Of a stretch of DNA of 37,416 nucleotides, positions 17,374 to 24,011 are shown in pieces. Origin of the DNA: a virus; IMG/VR virus record IMGVR_UViG_3300021964_000192, positions 1 to 37,416 of that record; one strand, written 5' to 3'. The notes under the pieces were generated by a model, which saw only the letters and a list, made by a program, of their open reading frames with translations, had not been told where the DNA came from and ran no database searches. Position numbers and translations under genes: made by a program. Position 1 is the first letter of the stretch. Every line of letters begins with the position of its first letter.

Positions 17374-18075
17374 ATGGGTTACTTTAGAGAACTACCAAAT
17401 ATAGAATATCTTTCACCTTTTTCGGAACGTAACTCTGCTTCCGAATATATTGAAGCAAAAAATCTTTTCAAACGTGTTAAACTTAGAGATGATTTTCAAA
17501 ATTCTCTAACCAACTTTGACAAATATTATATTAGAGATGGAATGAGACCCGACCAAGTTGCCGTTCAACTTTATGGATCACCACAACTTGATTGGGTTGT
17601 TTTAATTTCCGCTGGAATCACGAATATTAGAAATCAATGGCCATTGTCTGACCGTGATATCTATGATTTTGCTCAGGATGCCTATGGCACAGACATAAAT
17701 GCCACAAGATTTTATGAAACCAAGGAAGTGAAAGATAGTAGAGGGAGAATTATTCTTCCAAAAGGTCAGATTGTTGATTATAATTTCAAATCACCAAAAC
17801 CAAAGATTGATACTTCACCAACCACTTCCTATGTTCAGTTCTGGGATAGTGGACTGAATACGATGGTAACAAAAACAGACATCACGGTCCCAATCACCAA
17901 CTTTGAGTATGAAACAAGAAGAAATGATGAAAAGAGAGGGATTTACGTTTTGAGACCTAGTTATCTCCAACAATTCTTGGTTGATATGAGAAAGACTATG
18001 CAGTATACGAATTCCTCTCAATTTGTAAATAGAAAAATGAAGAGAGCGGAAAATATCAGAGTAACTTCACCATAA
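17374..18075 (+). CDS. 53: gp53 baseplate wedge protein
   Basis: 233 residues (T4 gp53 is 196). The diagnostic segment is RPDQVAVQLYGSPQLDWVVL at residues ~58-77, matching T4 RPEELANAIYGNPQLYWVLL, followed by ISAGITNIRNQWPLSDRDIY. The C-terminal ~80 residues continue with a beta strand set and a charged helix (YLQQFLVDMRKTMQYTNSSQ). gp53 joins the six wedges of the baseplate around the hub. The 3' end overlaps the convergent Mom-like gene by 9 bp, so there is no room for a separate terminator between the two operons. Confidence 0.9.
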   Translation: MGYFRELPNIEYLSPFSERNSASEYIEAKNLFKRVKLRDDFQNSLTNFDKYYIRDGMRPDQVAVQLYGSPQLDWVVLISAGITNIRNQWPLSDRDIYDFAQDAYGTDINATRFYETKEVKDSRGRIILPKGQIVDYNFKSPKPKIDTSPTTSYVQFWDSGLNTMVTKTDITVPITNFEYETRRNDEKRGIYVLRPSYLQQFLVDMRKTMQYTNSSQFVNRKMKRAENIRVTSP

Positions 18076-18654
18076 GAGTTCTAAACTTTTATCAAAAATC
18101 ATAACGTATCGGTGCTTACGAGAGCGGTCTTTCCATTCTCCTTTGGCACCTTTTATTTTGCCTCGTGAATGCTTTGTTCCATCTGCAAAGTAGAAATCTT
18201 TTTTTGGTTCTGATAGACCACAGTACCTAAAGTTACAAGCGCGATAGATTGTACCAGTATGATGGTCACTATCAGCGTATGAGATAATCCCCCTAACGCT
18301 GGTCTCTTTTCTAAGGCGTCTAATCGCTTTTGATACGAACCAAGAAGTGATATTATACTCGCTCTGCTGTGTAGTCGGGTGAATGCAGAGTCTTGAGAGT
18401 TCAAAAAGTCCTTGCTGTTCATGGCGTTCTAATCCAAAAGCACCTTTTGCAATTTCAGGAACAGGGAGACCTGTAAAAATACAGACTCCCTGAATGCCTC
18501 CAATATTTAGAGGTGAAAAATCATTTTTCTTGTATAGACCGTAATTATAACCTGATTTGAAAGTTTTAGAAACGTCCTTCAAATAATGAAACCGCAGAAG
18601 TAAATCTGCGGCTTCGGATTTGGTTACACGGTCTATTGTGTAATCAGATTTCAC
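18067..18654 (-). CDS. Mom-like DNA-modification acyltransferase (GNAT fold)
   Basis: 195 residues from a GTG that overlaps the gp32 stop (GTGA). The pattern is that of phage Mu Mom and related GNAT-fold proteins: LLLRFHYLKD near the N-terminus, LFELSRLCIHP (~83-93), RGIISYADSDHHTGTIYRAC then NFRYCGLS, and a basic end with RKHRYVMIFDK. Mom transfers a glycyl-derived group to adenine N6, protecting phage DNA from restriction; whether this enzyme does the same is inference. It is the last gene of the early/middle operon after gp32 and converges on gp53. Confidence 0.65.
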   Translation of the reverse strand: MKSDYTIDRVTKSEAADLLLRFHYLKDVSKTFKSGYNYGLYKKNDFSPLNIGGIQGVCIFTGLPVPEIAKGAFGLERHEQQGLFELSRLCIHPTTQQSEYNITSWFVSKAIRRLRKETSVRGIISYADSDHHTGTIYRACNFRYCGLSEPKKDFYFADGTKHSRGKIKGAKGEWKDRSRKHRYVMIFDKSLELLW

Positions 18655-19574
18655 TCTTCGGCAAGGCGAGCAAAGTAAGACATGGCATCATCGTCCTCAT
18701 CTTCATCAGCAGAAGAGGAGCGAGTGGGTTGCAGAGAGTTGAGGTCACTGCGGAGGTCTTCGGTGAGTTCACGAGCAGAACCACGAGTGTTCTCTTCTTC
18801 CTCATAGTCCTCATCTTGAAGACGAGGAGTGCCCTTGTTACCAAGCACATAGTCCAGACGCTTCTTCAGGGTATCGTAGTCCTTGAACTGATCGGCACCC
18901 ACGAAGTCTTGTAGGGAGTACTGCTTCTTCCAGATTGCCTCCATGGCATCATCATCATCGAGCAGTGCAGAGGGGCGTGCAAACTCACTAGAGTCGTAGT
19001 TACGATAACCAGCAACGTTCTTTGCCTTCAGTTTGAAGTTGGCACCTTGCCAGAAGTCAAACGGATCGATTGCTTCCTCATCCTCAAACTCAGGTTGCAT
19101 TGCAGCAGTCAGTTTGTCAAAAATCTTTTTACCAAATTTGTACAAGAACACCTTACCCTCATTCTCGGGATTGGCGGGGTCCTTCACCACATAGATGTTT
19201 GCGGTATAAGTCAGTTTACGCTTCTGCTTACGTGCCTGGTCCTTACCAGCATCGGTGCCATTGTTCCACAGCATCGAGTTATACTCGGACACAGGATCCT
19301 TCTGTCCCAGAGTGGTCAGAGAGTTCTCGATGTACCAACCGCCAGGACCTTGGAAGGCATGACTGTAGAGTTTCACGAATGGCAGGTCTTCGCCATTGGG
19401 AGCAGGCAGGAAACGGATAACGGCATAACCATTGCCGCTCTTATCACACTCCAGTTTCCAGAGACGGTCATCACCAGAAGACGAACCGTTATTGTTCATC
19501 TTTTCGACTTCCTTGACCAGTTTGGCGGTCAGAGAGCCCAGTTTGGATTGCTTTTTAAGGTCTGCGAAAGACAT
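18651..19574 (-). CDS. 32: gp32 single-stranded DNA-binding protein
   Basis: 307 residues (T4 gp32 is 301). It begins MSFADLKKQSKLGSLTAKLV, the cooperativity region, then LWKLECDKSGNGYAVIRFLP, the OB-fold core KRKLTYTANIYVVKDPANPE and KVFLYKFGKKIFDKL, and WQGANFKLKAKNVAGYRNYD. The C-terminus is acidic (EDYEEEENTRGSARE; ADEDEDDDAMSYFARLAEE), as needed for interactions with replication partners. The zinc ligands of T4 (H64, C77, C87, C90) correspond here to H72, S85, D93 and S96 with a two-residue shortening, so the zinc site is lost. The gene has its own promoter and a repetitive leader. Confidence 0.97.
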   Translation of the reverse strand: MSFADLKKQSKLGSLTAKLVKEVEKMNNNGSSSGDDRLWKLECDKSGNGYAVIRFLPAPNGEDLPFVKLYSHAFQGPGGWYIENSLTTLGQKDPVSEYNSMLWNNGTDAGKDQARKQKRKLTYTANIYVVKDPANPENEGKVFLYKFGKKIFDKLTAAMQPEFEDEEAIDPFDFWQGANFKLKAKNVAGYRNYDSSEFARPSALLDDDDAMEAIWKKQYSLQDFVGADQFKDYDTLKKRLDYVLGNKGTPRLQDEDYEEEENTRGSARELTEDLRSDLNSLQPTRSSSADEDEDDDAMSYFARLAEE

Positions 19575-19619
19575 TTGGATTACCTCGGATTAGTTTGGAT
19601 TCGGGGGATTTACTTGGAT
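19575..19619 (-). repeat. Five AUCC repeats at 9-10 nt spacing in the gp32 leader
   Basis: GGAT occurs on the plus strand at 19577, 19587, 19597, 19606 and 19616, that is AUCC in the minus-strand transcript at steps of 10, 10, 9 and 10 nt. The repeats run from about the transcription start to the start codon and interleave with the GAGG ribosome site. Possible translational operator for gp32 autoregulation. Confidence 0.6.
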
Positions 19620-19648
19620 AGTATAGCAAGGATGCCCTCAGGTGTCAA
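19620..19648 (-). promoter_or_regulatory. Sigma70-type promoter of gp32
   Basis: Minus strand TTGACA (19643-19648), 17-nt spacer, TATACT (19620-19625). It lies across the 3' end of the 110-residue gene and would start transcription near 19613, about 40 nt before the gp32 ATG. Confidence 0.75.
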
Positions 19649-19970
19649 TGTAGTCCTTGAGGGACTGTATGGTTTTATCCATACTATCAAAAAGTAAATG
19701 GAGATCGGTCTCTGGTGGGAATCCCATCAGGGCAACCGATTTGCGAAGGTTCTCTTTCATCTCAACCGCTTTGGGGTCGTCCGAAAGAGATAATCTAGTA
19801 TACATCACTTTTTGCTTTTCCAGCAAATTCTGAAGTTTTTCAACATGTTCCATCTTAGTCTCACGGTCCATCATACCGAAGGAGAGAAGACTTCCACAAA
19901 TTTGTTCTTGAAGTTGATTTATTTCACTCAATTCTTCTTGAATGATTTCGGAATCAAAAAAACTACTCAT
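19638..19970 (-). CDS. Hypothetical helical protein between gp59 and gp32
   Basis: 110 residues, almost wholly helical and charged: IIQEELSEINQLQEQICGSL, MEHVEKLQNLLEKQKVMYTR, DPKAVEMKENLRKSVALMGF. A coiled coil is likely over residues ~8-65. No enzymatic motif is visible. It overlaps the gp59 stop by 8 nt, and its 3' end contains the -35 box of the gp32 promoter. Its place inside the 33-59-32 replication cluster suggests a replication or late-transcription accessory, but I do not recognise the family. Confidence 0.75.
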   Translation of the reverse strand: MSSFFDSEIIQEELSEINQLQEQICGSLLSFGMMDRETKMEHVEKLQNLLEKQKVMYTRLSLSDDPKAVEMKENLRKSVALMGFPPETDLHLLFDSMDKTIQSLKDYIDT

Positions 19971-20562
19971 TTACAATAGACCGCAAAATCTTACGATAGT
20001 TGAACACATCAATATTTATTAGGAATGGAGAATATTTTTTCAATTTCAAACTTACGGTTTCCCAGATAGGATCATCAAGTTTTTTATCAAACGTATTCCC
20101 GAACTGGAATATTTTATCATATATCACCAGGGTTTCTAGGGAAATTTTCCCGCCCAGGAATTTTTTAAGAACGATTGGATGACCTTTCGAACAGTCGAAA
20201 ACACTCTCTAATTCGTTCTCCGAGAACAATTCGTTGCTTTGCTCTTTGAACAAGTACGTCAAACTCTGTTGACGTTTTGTCCACTCGGCGTAGGTCCTTT
20301 CGCCAGAATTGATAATTTCGCCAATCCATAAATTGCTCGGTGAATCTGTTGCTACAAAGTTTGATACAAGAAAATCTACGACTTCTTTATCAGAATATTT
20401 TCTTGAGGTCTTCTCAAAAAAATATTTGTCTTTCCGTTTATTGAAAGAAGTCATACTTGCACGGGTTTTCGCACCGTATTTGAAGAAGTCGTATTTTGGA
20501 TTTGTGAAGTGATTTTTGAGCGACAAATAATGTTGATAAGTATCAAAGGGAGTCACTTTCAT
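19963..20562 (-). CDS. 59: gp59 loader of the gp41 replicative helicase
   Basis: 199 residues from an ATG that overlaps the gp33 stop as ATGA; a longer frame to 20619 exists but its extra 19 residues run over gp33 and are not favoured. It aligns by eye along its length with T4 gp59 (217): TPFDTYQHYLSLKNHFTNPK, YDFFKYGAKTR, NKRKDKYFFEKTSRKYSDKE, VVDFLVSNFVA...NLWIGEI, and ISLETLVIYDKIFQF near the end, where T4 has IISFETFILLDSFLNI. The protein recruits helicase to forks coated with gp32. Gene order 33-59-32 is the same as in T4, with one extra gene between 59 and 32. Confidence 0.88.
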   Translation of the reverse strand: MKVTPFDTYQHYLSLKNHFTNPKYDFFKYGAKTRASMTSFNKRKDKYFFEKTSRKYSDKEVVDFLVSNFVATDSPSNLWIGEIINSGERTYAEWTKRQQSLTYLFKEQSNELFSENELESVFDCSKGHPIVLKKFLGGKISLETLVIYDKIFQFGNTFDKKLDDPIWETVSLKLKKYSPFLINIDVFNYRKILRSIVNE

Positions 20563-20819
20563 AAAGGCAGTTTTGCTCTCGAAGTTTTCTTCATAAAGTT
20601 GAGACGAATTGCATCCCACTTTAAACGCTCTTTCAAAGATTTTGAAATGAGTTTCGTTACCGATTCTACTTCAAGTTCATTGATTTCACAATAGTGACAA
20701 ATTGCATCAATATAGTTGAATTTTTCTTCGGCAACGATTTTTTCAATTTCTAGTGCAAATTTTGATGGCGTAAGAAATTTACTTTCTATTGCTCTTTCTA
20801 GTTCTTTATTGGGTTCCAT
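20559..20819 (-). CDS. 33: gp33 late-transcription co-activator
   Basis: 86 residues from the ATG of MEPNKELERAIESKFLTPSK, overlapping the nuclease gene by 14 nt; a longer frame to 20924 exists but its extra part runs inside the nuclease gene. The helical pattern FALEIEKIVAEEKFNYIDAI, then CHYCEINELEVESVTKLISK resembles T4 gp33 FIIEKMVEEFGMSYLEATTA followed by FLEENSIPETQFAKFI. gp33 links host RNA polymerase to the sliding clamp at late promoters. The C-terminus ends RAKLPL rather than the T4 LDFLL clamp-binding end. Confidence 0.75.
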   Translation of the reverse strand: MEPNKELERAIESKFLTPSKFALEIEKIVAEEKFNYIDAICHYCEINELEVESVTKLISKSLKERLKWDAIRLNFMKKTSRAKLPL

Positions 20820-21486
20820 AGAGTTCCAGTTTATCTCTAACAAACTTTCTAATGTATTTGTTGAGCAGTTTGATGTATTTTGATTTGTCTCGTTCTTCAT
20901 AGACGACGCATTCTCCATTTTCACATGCCATGATAATTACAAGTTTTTTGACGGAAATACCCGTCAGTTCGTACAGCATACAACCATATGCCATGCACTG
21001 TACAAAATAGTGTTCAATCCACTCGCGTGGTTTTGGTTTCTTAGAAGTCTTGAAATCTATTATTGCTAACTCACCGTCAAATTCGGCAATACAATCAACA
21101 GTTCCTGCTATTCCTAATACTTTACTATATAGGGAACCTTCAAGAGCGTGGATATTATTTATACGCTTTAGGTTGTTTTTTGAGATTTTAAATAAGAAAT
21201 CTGAAATTGGTTGAACCGTTGGAAGTTCTTCATTCTTTAGAAAATGTTCGGTAAGAGTGTGCATATCGGTTCCACGACTTGTTGCCGCTTTTGTAATCCG
21301 ATCTGCTTCCTCATTACCAACTTTCTTGCGCCAGTTGACAAAAATTTCCTTATTAAAATGACTGGTCACCGAAGTGATGGAGACCAGTCGGAGGAGTTCT
21401 TCTTCATCAGGAACCGAGTAATACCTTACTCCATCAATCGTCTCCCTCTCAAGTTGAGGGAGACTAATATCAACATGATTAAACAT
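20806..21486 (-). CDS. RecB-family PD-(D/E)xK exonuclease
   Basis: 226 residues. It carries the RecB/Cas4-like nuclease core: ATSRGTDMHTLTEHFL (H76), LEGSLYSKVLGIAGTVDCIA (E116, D131), LAIIDFKTSKKPK (D144, K146) and QCMAYGCML (Q163), the order and spacing expected for an exonuclease of this family. No Cas4-type cysteine cluster is seen. Cyanophages commonly carry such a gene beside phoH; host-DNA breakdown or recombination is the likely role. Its start overlaps the phoH stop by one base, so the two are co-translated. Confidence 0.75.
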   Translation of the reverse strand: MFNHVDISLPQLERETIDGVRYYSVPDEEELLRLVSITSVTSHFNKEIFVNWRKKVGNEEADRITKAATSRGTDMHTLTEHFLKNEELPTVQPISDFLFKISKNNLKRINNIHALEGSLYSKVLGIAGTVDCIAEFDGELAIIDFKTSKKPKPREWIEHYFVQCMAYGCMLYELTGISVKKLVIIMACENGECVVYEERDKSKYIKLLNKYIRKFVRDKLELYGTQ

Positions 21487-22244
21487 TAAAAACCTGCATC
21501 CATTTTTGCGACGAGATATTCCTTGACAAGACCAGAACGAACAATATCGTCAATACCAAATTCAATAACATCAAATGAAGGCATTGCTCTCAAAATACGC
21601 ATAAAATCAATAATACCATTACGCTCATTTGTTTTCTGAAGGTCAGACTGTGTTGCATCACCACAGAAACAAATTTTAGTGTTCTCACCAACTCGTGTAA
21701 TTATACTATCAAGTTCATGAAAATTCAAGTTTTGGAATTCATCAACAATTACAATTGCATTGTCAAGAGTTGTTCCACGAAGGAAAGAGGTTGACCAGAA
21801 CTTAATGGTTTCTTGTGCCTTGAGATTACCATAGAGCATCTCAAAGTCGGAATCGGTCGGCATCTGGAACATGTACTTGACCATATTCTTATAAGGAATC
21901 TGGTAAATATCAGACTTATCTTCATATGTTCCAGGAAGGAATCCAATTTCACGGGTGGAAACTAGTGAACGAACTAGATAGATTCTTTCATAAGGAGTAT
22001 TCTCGCTTAAAACATCTGCAAGAGCATTATAGAGAGTGATGAATGTTTTACCAGTTCCAGCACATCCATATGCAACGATGTGTTTATCATCCGAATAAGA
22101 GTTAAATAACCGTTTCTGATTGTCCGTAAGCGGGTCAATATCAATTAGGTAATCATTACCTAACGGTTTCTTCCTCTTCATTTGTTTTGCCGTCAAACCA
22201 ACTCCAATTGGTTGGTCTCCATTTCCTCTCTTTTTTCTTGCCAT
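21486..22244 (-). CDS. phoH: PhoH-like ATPase
   Basis: 252 residues with Walker A GCAGTGKT (60-67), Walker B IVIVDEFQN (D168, E169) and the PhoH segments RSLVSTREIGFLPGTYEDK, ICFCGDATQSDLQKTNERNG and VRSGLVKEYL. The N-terminus is basic. PhoH-like proteins are a hallmark auxiliary gene of marine myoviruses; the family includes RNA-linked ATPases, and its role in infection is not settled. I see no Pho-box type control next to the gene. Confidence 0.95.
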   Translation of the reverse strand: MARKKRGNGDQPIGVGLTAKQMKRKKPLGNDYLIDIDPLTDNQKRLFNSYSDDKHIVAYGCAGTGKTFITLYNALADVLSENTPYERIYLVRSLVSTREIGFLPGTYEDKSDIYQIPYKNMVKYMFQMPTDSDFEMLYGNLKAQETIKFWSTSFLRGTTLDNAIVIVDEFQNLNFHELDSIITRVGENTKICFCGDATQSDLQKTNERNGIIDFMRILRAMPSFDVIEFGIDDIVRSGLVKEYLVAKMDAGF

Positions 22245-22250
22245 AGGTGA

Positions 22251-22499
22251 TTAGATTTTTTTTACTCGTGAACCAGGTGCTTTTGATGCTTTATGTAAAA
22301 CGTCATTCCATCCAGGATTTTTGGCGACGAGTTTATCTCGCCACTCACCAACCTCTCCAGGTTGAGGGCAGGTTGATGGGTCCGACCAATCCCGTTGCCA
22401 ATCGGGATTGTCTTTACACCACTGAGACCAGTCATGAACACTCATCACTACTTCTTTTTGTTCACCAGTCTCCTTGTGAACTACAGGATATGTTGCCAT
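22251..22499 (-). CDS. FmdB-like small protein without zinc ribbon
   Basis: 82 residues: MATYPVVHKETGEQKEVVMS, then WSQWCKDNPDWQRDWSDPST and GEVGEWRDKLVAKNPGWNDV, ending SRVKKI. This is like the C-terminal region of FmdB-type proteins of cyanophages, with the PxWxxVL..SK.PGS.V ending, but the N-terminal CxxC zinc ribbon typical of bacterial FmdB is absent (only two isolated Cys). It sits between thyX and phoH, 33 nt after thyX. Function unknown. Confidence 0.7.
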   Translation of the reverse strand: MATYPVVHKETGEQKEVVMSVHDWSQWCKDNPDWQRDWSDPSTCPQPGEVGEWRDKLVAKNPGWNDVLHKASKAPGSRVKKI

Positions 22500-22532
22500 T
22501 GTTAGGAAATAATAATATTCAAGATAATTTAT

Positions 22533-23168
22533 TTAGACCCACTCCAGTGCTTCTGCAACTGTGGGGAACTGCTCGGCAAAGATCTTCTTACATGCCTCTG
22601 CGATTTCCATGTGCTCTTTCTGTGTGCCGTTTGCAGACCTCAGAGTTATATAATGGATCCATGACCTACATGAGCCTGACATGTAGAGTCTGGTGGGCGT
22701 AGCGAGGGGAAGCACAAAACGAGCACATTCCTTTGCGATTCCCATATCAAGCATTGATTGATAAAGCACCATTGCTTCATCAAAGTGCTTCCTCATCTTG
22801 ATTTCAAATTCTTGACGGGTAAACGCATCAACATCATCAATAGAATTCTGACGATTCTTGGTGTCTTGCCGACGAAGTTCGGGGAGAGGAATCGTCTCCG
22901 AGAGTAGGGAAGAATCAGCATAGCGTTGCGAAAATTCTTGATATGTGAAAGAACGGTGGCGCAAAATTTGAGCTGCCAGACCACGAGTGGTCTCAATCTC
23001 CAGAGTCATGAAACTCTGCTCAAACACAGACCAGTGGTTGTGTTTGATACAATAACCCAACAACTTGGCATAGTTGGGGTTTTCCTGATTGTTGGGATTC
23101 GAAACTCTGGCAACATATGCCATTGTCTTTTCTGCATCAGGAGTAACGCTTACAAGTTTAACAGTCAT
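22533..23168 (-). CDS. thyX: FAD-dependent thymidylate synthase ThyX
   Basis: 211 residues. The ThyX motif RHRxxSxNExSxRY appears as [14 protein letters not shown] at residues 70-83, with Thr and Gln at the usual Ser and Asn positions. Other family blocks are [10 protein letters not shown] (substrate loop), [40 protein letters not shown] and [20 protein letters not shown]. It converts dUMP to dTMP with methylene-tetrahydrofolate and reduced FAD, supplying thymidine for phage DNA. It starts 7 nt after a 59-residue gene and is the second gene of an operon driven by the promoter at 23378-23406. Confidence 0.96.
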   Translation of the reverse strand: MTVKLVSVTPDAEKTMAYVARVSNPNNQENPNYAKLLGYCIKHNHWSVFEQSFMTLEIETTRGLAAQILRHRSFTYQEFSQRYADSSLLSETIPLPELRRQDTKNRQNSIDDVDAFTRQEFEIKMRKHFDEAMVLYQSMLDMGIAKECARFVLPLATPTRLYMSGSCRSWIHYITLRSANGTQKEHMEIAEACKKIFAEQFPTVAEALEWV

Positions 23169-23175
23169 TTAATTT

Positions 23176-23355
23176 TCAATCAGGGTAGCCGTCGTCATCA
23201 TCAAAAATCTCATCATAATCATGAAGAGCTGATGTAATTTCTTCGTAACTTGAAGGTTTGGTGTAGGCAGAAACATCAGAATATACTTCTGCCTTGAGAG
23301 AATCTACCAAAAGTTCAAGGTTACGGACAATCAGTTTTAGTTTGTCCTTATCCAT
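23176..23355 (-). CDS. Small acidic hypothetical protein upstream of thyX
   Basis: 59 residues: MDKDKLKLIVRNLELLVDSL KAEVYSD in the first half, a helix, and an acidic end DYDEIFDDDDGYPD. I remember similar short acidic proteins next to thyX in other cyanophages, without known function. It is the first gene after the terminator-promoter element, with an ATG about 16 nt downstream of the predicted transcription start, and 7 nt before thyX. Confidence 0.75.
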   Translation of the reverse strand: MDKDKLKLIVRNLELLVDSLKAEVYSDVSAYTKPSSYEEITSALHDYDEIFDDDDGYPD

Positions 23356-23377
23356 AAGATAGGTTCTTACTAGACCT

Positions 23378-23406
23378 ATTTTAGCATAAAAAAAGCGGGG
23401 TGTGAA
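23378..23406 (-). promoter_or_regulatory. Sigma70-type promoter of the thyX-phoH operon, inside a terminator
   Basis: Minus strand TTCACA (23401-23406), 17-nt spacer, TAAAAT (23378-23383) with an extended TGC before it. The -35 box is exactly the loop of the terminator hairpin and the spacer is the hairpin arm plus T-tract. Confidence 0.55.
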
Positions 23407-23414
23407 CCCCGCTT
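23388..23414 (-). terminator. Rho-independent terminator after the DUF4278 gene
   Basis: Minus strand AAGCGGGG, 6-nt loop TTCACA, CCCCGCTT, running into seven T. It follows the DUF4278 stop by about 20 nt and ends the riboswitch-controlled mini-operon. Confidence 0.9.
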
Positions 23415-23433
23415 CTATTCGTTTACAAGTAAC

Positions 23434-23583
23434 TCACTTATTATAAGTGTGACCACGATAGCAGAAGGTGCCGTGGGTTTCCCCTTCACCTTGCTTGCAC
23501 TCATACTGAACACCACGATAGGATGTCATATGAATTTGTGCATCGTGAAGTGCAGATGCTTTTTCAATCTGCTTCTTAATCAT
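23434..23583 (-). CDS. DUF4278-type small protein
   Basis: 49 residues: MIKKQIEKASALHDAQIHMT, then SYRGVQYECKQGEGETHGTF and CYRGHTYNK. The paired YRG..Y motifs are typical of DUF4278 proteins of cyanobacteria and their phages; function unknown. Its ATG overlaps the stop of a five-codon reading frame MNTLT (23580-23597) as ATGA, and the only good ribosome site (AGGAG, 6 nt before that upstream ATG) belongs to the mini-frame, so translation may be coupled. Confidence 0.8.
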   Translation of the reverse strand: MIKKQIEKASALHDAQIHMTSYRGVQYECKQGEGETHGTFCYRGHTYNK

Positions 23584-23639
23584 GTAAGTGTGTTCATGGT
23601 TGTCTCCTGAAATACTAAGGTTAATTAAAACCCGTTCCT

Positions 23640-23834
23640 TCAGTCGTTTGCGTCCTCGTTATCAAAACAGTGAGGGTCTGTATGATCCATCCAGTTGGTG
23701 AGAATTTCAAGTTTCTCACTTGGAGTGAAAAAGTCAACCGTCGCTAGACCATTTGCTAACCAATCAAAATCATCACACCGAAGATAATCTTTGGGTGGGA
23801 CATGAAGGGCAAAAACAGTCAATAATGATAACAT
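23640..23834 (-). CDS. Riboswitch-controlled small protein (downstream peptide)
   Basis: 64 residues: MLSLLTVFALHVPPKDYLRC, DDFDWLANGLATVDFFTPSE, KLEILTNWMDHTDPHCF and an acidic NEDAND end. The first 12 residues are hydrophobic but too short for a clear signal peptide. I recall similar short proteins in cyanophages, without a known function. It is preceded by a strong sigma70 promoter and a structured leader that matches the glutamine-II (downstream-peptide) riboswitch, so its synthesis probably responds to glutamine, the cyanobacterial nitrogen signal. GGAG lies 10 nt before the ATG, inside the switching region. Confidence 0.75.
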   Translation of the reverse strand: MLSLLTVFALHVPPKDYLRCDDFDWLANGLATVDFFTPSEKLEILTNWMDHTDPHCFDNEDAND

Positions 23835-23835
23835 A

Positions 23836-23907
23836 GGATGAACGCTCCGTTCCGCGACTTACTTGCGTCTCATTCGCTATTCGCAAACAGCGAATGGGAT
23901 GAACGTA
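23836..23907 (-). promoter_or_regulatory. Glutamine-II (downstream-peptide) riboswitch candidate
   Basis: The minus-strand leader reads ACGTTCATCCC, a hairpin with arms CATTCGCT/AGCGAATG (23871-23896), then GAGACGCAAGTAAGTCGCGG, AACGGAGCG and a second CGTTCATCC before the ATG. Conserved elements of the downstream-peptide aptamer are visible: 5' CGTTCA, GACGCAAGTAAGTC and GGAACG pairing with the 5' CGTTC. GAACG can instead pair with the downstream CGTTC copy (GAACG-GAG-CGTTC) around the ribosome site, giving two exclusive states. Confidence 0.75.
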
Positions 23908-23912
23908 GGTCT

Positions 23913-23941
23913 ATTATAGACCTTATACCGTATTTAGTCAA
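23913..23941 (-). promoter_or_regulatory. Sigma70-type promoter of the riboswitch gene
   Basis: Minus strand TTGACT (23936-23941), 17-nt spacer, TATAAT (23913-23918). The -10 box is the centre of a perfect inverted repeat GGTCTA-TAA-TAGACC (23908-23922), which could be an operator or chance. Confidence 0.8.
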
Positions 23942-24011
23942 GATTTTTTGAAAAACCCTACAGACTCAAAATTTTGCCGGAGAATTTTCCGCCGATATTG
24001 GGAATTAAAAG

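Larger units (their letters stand above)
23835..24011. other. Longest intergenic region: promoter, riboswitch and weak hairpin
   Basis: From left to right it holds the riboswitch leader, the minus-strand promoter, and at about 23976-23994 an imperfect GC-rich inverted repeat (GCCGGAGAATTTTCCGC) after the stop of the 65-residue gene. The last could be a weak terminator for the upstream minus-strand genes, but it lacks a clean T-tract. Confidence 0.6.

Noticed and set aside
18153-18422. 89-residue frame with a membrane-like helix nested in the Mom-like gene on the same strand
   Set aside because: It lies wholly inside a well-supported gene in another frame and has no convincing ribosome site; the helix looks like chance. 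Conservation of the frame in relatives would change this view.
19047-19697. 216-residue plus-strand frame opposite gp32
   Set aside because: Antisense shadow of gp32 in its codon-structured region; no promoter or family pattern.
20563-20619. N-terminal extension of gp59 to 20619
   Set aside because: The extra residues run over gp33, are absent from T4 gp59, and the ATGA overlap marks the shorter start.
21156-21163. TATAAATA on the minus strand inside the RecB-like nuclease gene
   Set aside because: Exact late octamer, but far from any start codon downstream; probably coding chance in AT-rich DNA, although it could serve gp33 late.
22247-22702. 151-residue plus-strand frame opposite the FmdB-like gene and thyX 3' end
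   Set aside because: Antisense to two supported genes and without a start signal.
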